Source: Thermoplasmatota archaeon (lineage in GTDB: Archaea; Thermoplasmatota; E2; DHVEG-1). From it: a stretch of DNA of 14,663 nucleotides. The number at the start of each line of letters is the position of its first letter. Within the stretch, counting starts at the first letter, position 1. Shown one piece after another: positions 13,707 to 14,663 of this stretch. The position numbers and the translations under genes are program-made. The DNA lies in contig JAGXLH010000034.1 of NCBI GenBank assembly GCA_018334795.1, positions 1-14,663 of the forward strand, given 5' to 3'. The notes beneath the pieces were generated by a model. The model was not told where the DNA came from. It did not search any database and saw only the letters and a program-made list of their open reading frames with translations.

Positions 13707-14519
13707 ATGAACATTAAACAGATACAAGTGCATCAACTCATTACTAAAATTACAAAAAAAGATAAGATTTTTCATGGAAACTATACACTTGACCCTTATC
13801 AAAACTGTTCATTTGGATGTATTTATTGTGATTCAACACTTGATGATACAATCTATGTAAAAATAAATTCATTAAAACTACTTAAAGAAGAACTTCCTCA
13901 TCTTAATACAGGACGAATCATTGTTGGATCCGTTCATGATCCCTATCAACCTCTTGAAAAAAAGTTTCAGCTTACTCATGACATTCTAAATAATCTTTCA
14001 AAAACAGATTACCCGGTTCACATCCTCACCAAATCAGCCACTATCCTAGATGATCTTCCCATCATCAAAAAATTAACCGATCCAATCGTTACGTTTACCA
14101 TTTTAGGATTGCAAGAAAAACTTTGGAAAACAATAGAACCACACACTCCTTCACCACTGAAACGATTACAAACCATGAAAACACTGTCGGGCGAAGGTAT
14201 CACCACCGGAATTGCTATAATTCCAACGTTACCCAATTTTCCAGATCAACACTTCAAAGAATTAATTCAATCAGCAAAACAATATCAAGCCTCATACATC
14301 TTGCACAAACCCTTGTTCTTACAAGGACAACAAAAACAAGAATTTCTTAAAAAAATTAAAACTACATATCCAAAGATTTTCCAGGATTATAAAATTCTTT
14401 ATCAGAACAGTCCACTCATCCCCAGTAACATTGAAGAAGAACTAACAACAACTATTCAAAAAATATGTAGTTCCGTGAACCTTCCTACAAGTATTCAATT
14501 AAAAAAAATGAAAAAGTGA
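13707..14519 (+). CDS. SPL-family radical SAM protein
   Basis: A 270-residue radical SAM protein of the SplB-like (COG1533) group. CSFGCIYC (residues 34-41) is the CxxxCxxC triad, Cys34, Cys38 and Cys41, that binds the [4Fe-4S] cluster. It is preceded by TLDPYQN and followed by VGSVHDPYQPLEKKFQLT (73-90), ILTKS and IEPHTPSPLKRL, all typical of the group. The founding member, bacterial spore photoproduct lyase, repairs UV lesions, but short archaeal members like this have no proven substrate, so repair should not be assumed. ATG 13707 is chosen because AAGGA stands eight bases before it; ATG 13698 overlaps that site and would add three residues. The C-terminus ends in a lysine-rich tail. The coding strand is C-rich over G, unlike argS just upstream. 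Confidence 0.87.
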   Translation: MNIKQIQVHQLITKITKKDKIFHGNYTLDPYQNCSFGCIYCDSTLDDTIYVKINSLKLLKEELPHLNTGRIIVGSVHDPYQPLEKKFQLTHDILNNLSKTDYPVHILTKSATILDDLPIIKKLTDPIVTFTILGLQEKLWKTIEPHTPSPLKRLQTMKTLSGEGITTGIAIIPTLPNFPDQHFKELIQSAKQYQASYILHKPLFLQGQQKQEFLKKIKTTYPKIFQDYKILYQNSPLIPSNIEEELTTTIQKICSSVNLPTSIQLKKMKK

Positions 14520-14528
14520 AAAAAAAGA

Positions 14529-14543
14529 TTTATTTTATTTTTT
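14529..14543 (+). terminator. T-tract terminator after the radical SAM gene
   Basis: TTTATTTTATTTTTT starts nine bases after the stop. Its end overlaps the last codons of the convergent minus-strand gene, so the two messages overlap at their 3' ends. Confidence 0.5.
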
Positions 14544-14663
14544 CACCGGGGACCGTTTATTAATCATAACTGCTGCAATCACAAGAACAACAATGAACAC
14601 TGACGCAGCAATAACGATACCATATTCAGAAATAATCGTTGGTGGATCCCGAGCATGATGATA
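14535..14663 (-). CDS. C-terminal tail of a membrane-anchored protein (cut by window edge)
   Basis: The minus-strand frame is open from the window edge to a TAA at 14535-14537 and encodes 42 residues ending in KK. After a short hydrophilic stretch (YHHARDPPTIISEYG) comes a hydrophobic segment of about 19 residues (IVIAASVFIVVLVIAAVMI) and a short positive tail (NKRSPVKK). This is the layout of a C-terminal membrane anchor with the main part outside the cell. The Glu-Tyr-Gly before the helix resembles archaeal PEFG-type C-terminal sorting signals, a weak likeness. The rest of the protein is outside the window, so its function is unknown. The sense and composition of the frame support a real gene end. 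Confidence 0.7.
   Translation of the reverse strand, partial: YHHARDPPTIISEYGIVIAASVFIVVLVIAAVMINKRSPVKK

Noticed and set aside
1..14663. tRNA or rRNA genes, CRISPR arrays, insertion sequences, integrases or attachment sites
   Set aside because: All gaps between genes are under 200 bases and none shows cloverleaf features, regular repeat-spacer units, terminal inverted repeats with a transposase, or target duplications.

Overview
This window is a stretch of an AT-rich archaeal chromosome, most likely euryarchaeal. The diagnostic genes are ribosomal proteins L21e and L10e, RNA polymerase subunit F (Rpb4), DUF655, Pus10, and archaeal-type leucyl- and arginyl-tRNA synthetases. Promoters are archaeal: TATA-like boxes sit about 25-30 bases before the inferred transcript start, and several genes look leaderless. 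A Thermoplasmata-related lineage is plausible from gene content, but the sequence alone does not prove it. I see no phage, transposon, CRISPR array, defence island, rRNA or tRNA.

Layout. 1-632: 3' end of leuS on the plus strand. 682-2193 (minus): membrane-anchored surface protein with thrombospondin type 3 calcium-binding repeats and a C-terminal transglutaminase-like domain. 2308-2991 (plus): stand-alone methyltransferase of the Trm9/ALKBH8 type. 3007-4646 (minus): two-gene operon of a small DUF3311-type membrane protein and a sodium/solute symporter joined by an ATGA overlap. 4812-8046 (minus): a compact five-gene translation/transcription operon, pus10, rpl21e, rpoF, DUF655, ksgA. 8214-9533 (plus): DUF1015 protein. 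9617-10972 (plus): site-2 protease. 11064-11561 (minus): rpl10e. 11761-13500 (plus): argS. 13707-14519 (plus): SPL-family radical SAM protein. 14535-14663 (minus): C-terminal tail of a protein with a single membrane anchor, cut by the window edge.

How the genes fit together. Most of the window serves translation: charging of Leu and Arg tRNAs, tRNA modification (Pus10 and probably the Trm9-like enzyme), rRNA dimethylation (KsgA), ribosomal proteins and an RNA polymerase subunit. Around this are membrane functions: a symporter with its small partner, an intramembrane protease, and two proteins with probable extracytoplasmic parts.

I did not find a clearly new multi-gene system. The points most worth a second look are the TSP3-transglutaminase protein with Glu at the third catalytic position, the archaeal Trm9-like enzyme, the DUF3311/symporter pair with a perfect inverted repeat at its probable transcript start, and two hairpin-forming elements, one between rpl10e and argS and one downstream of argS.
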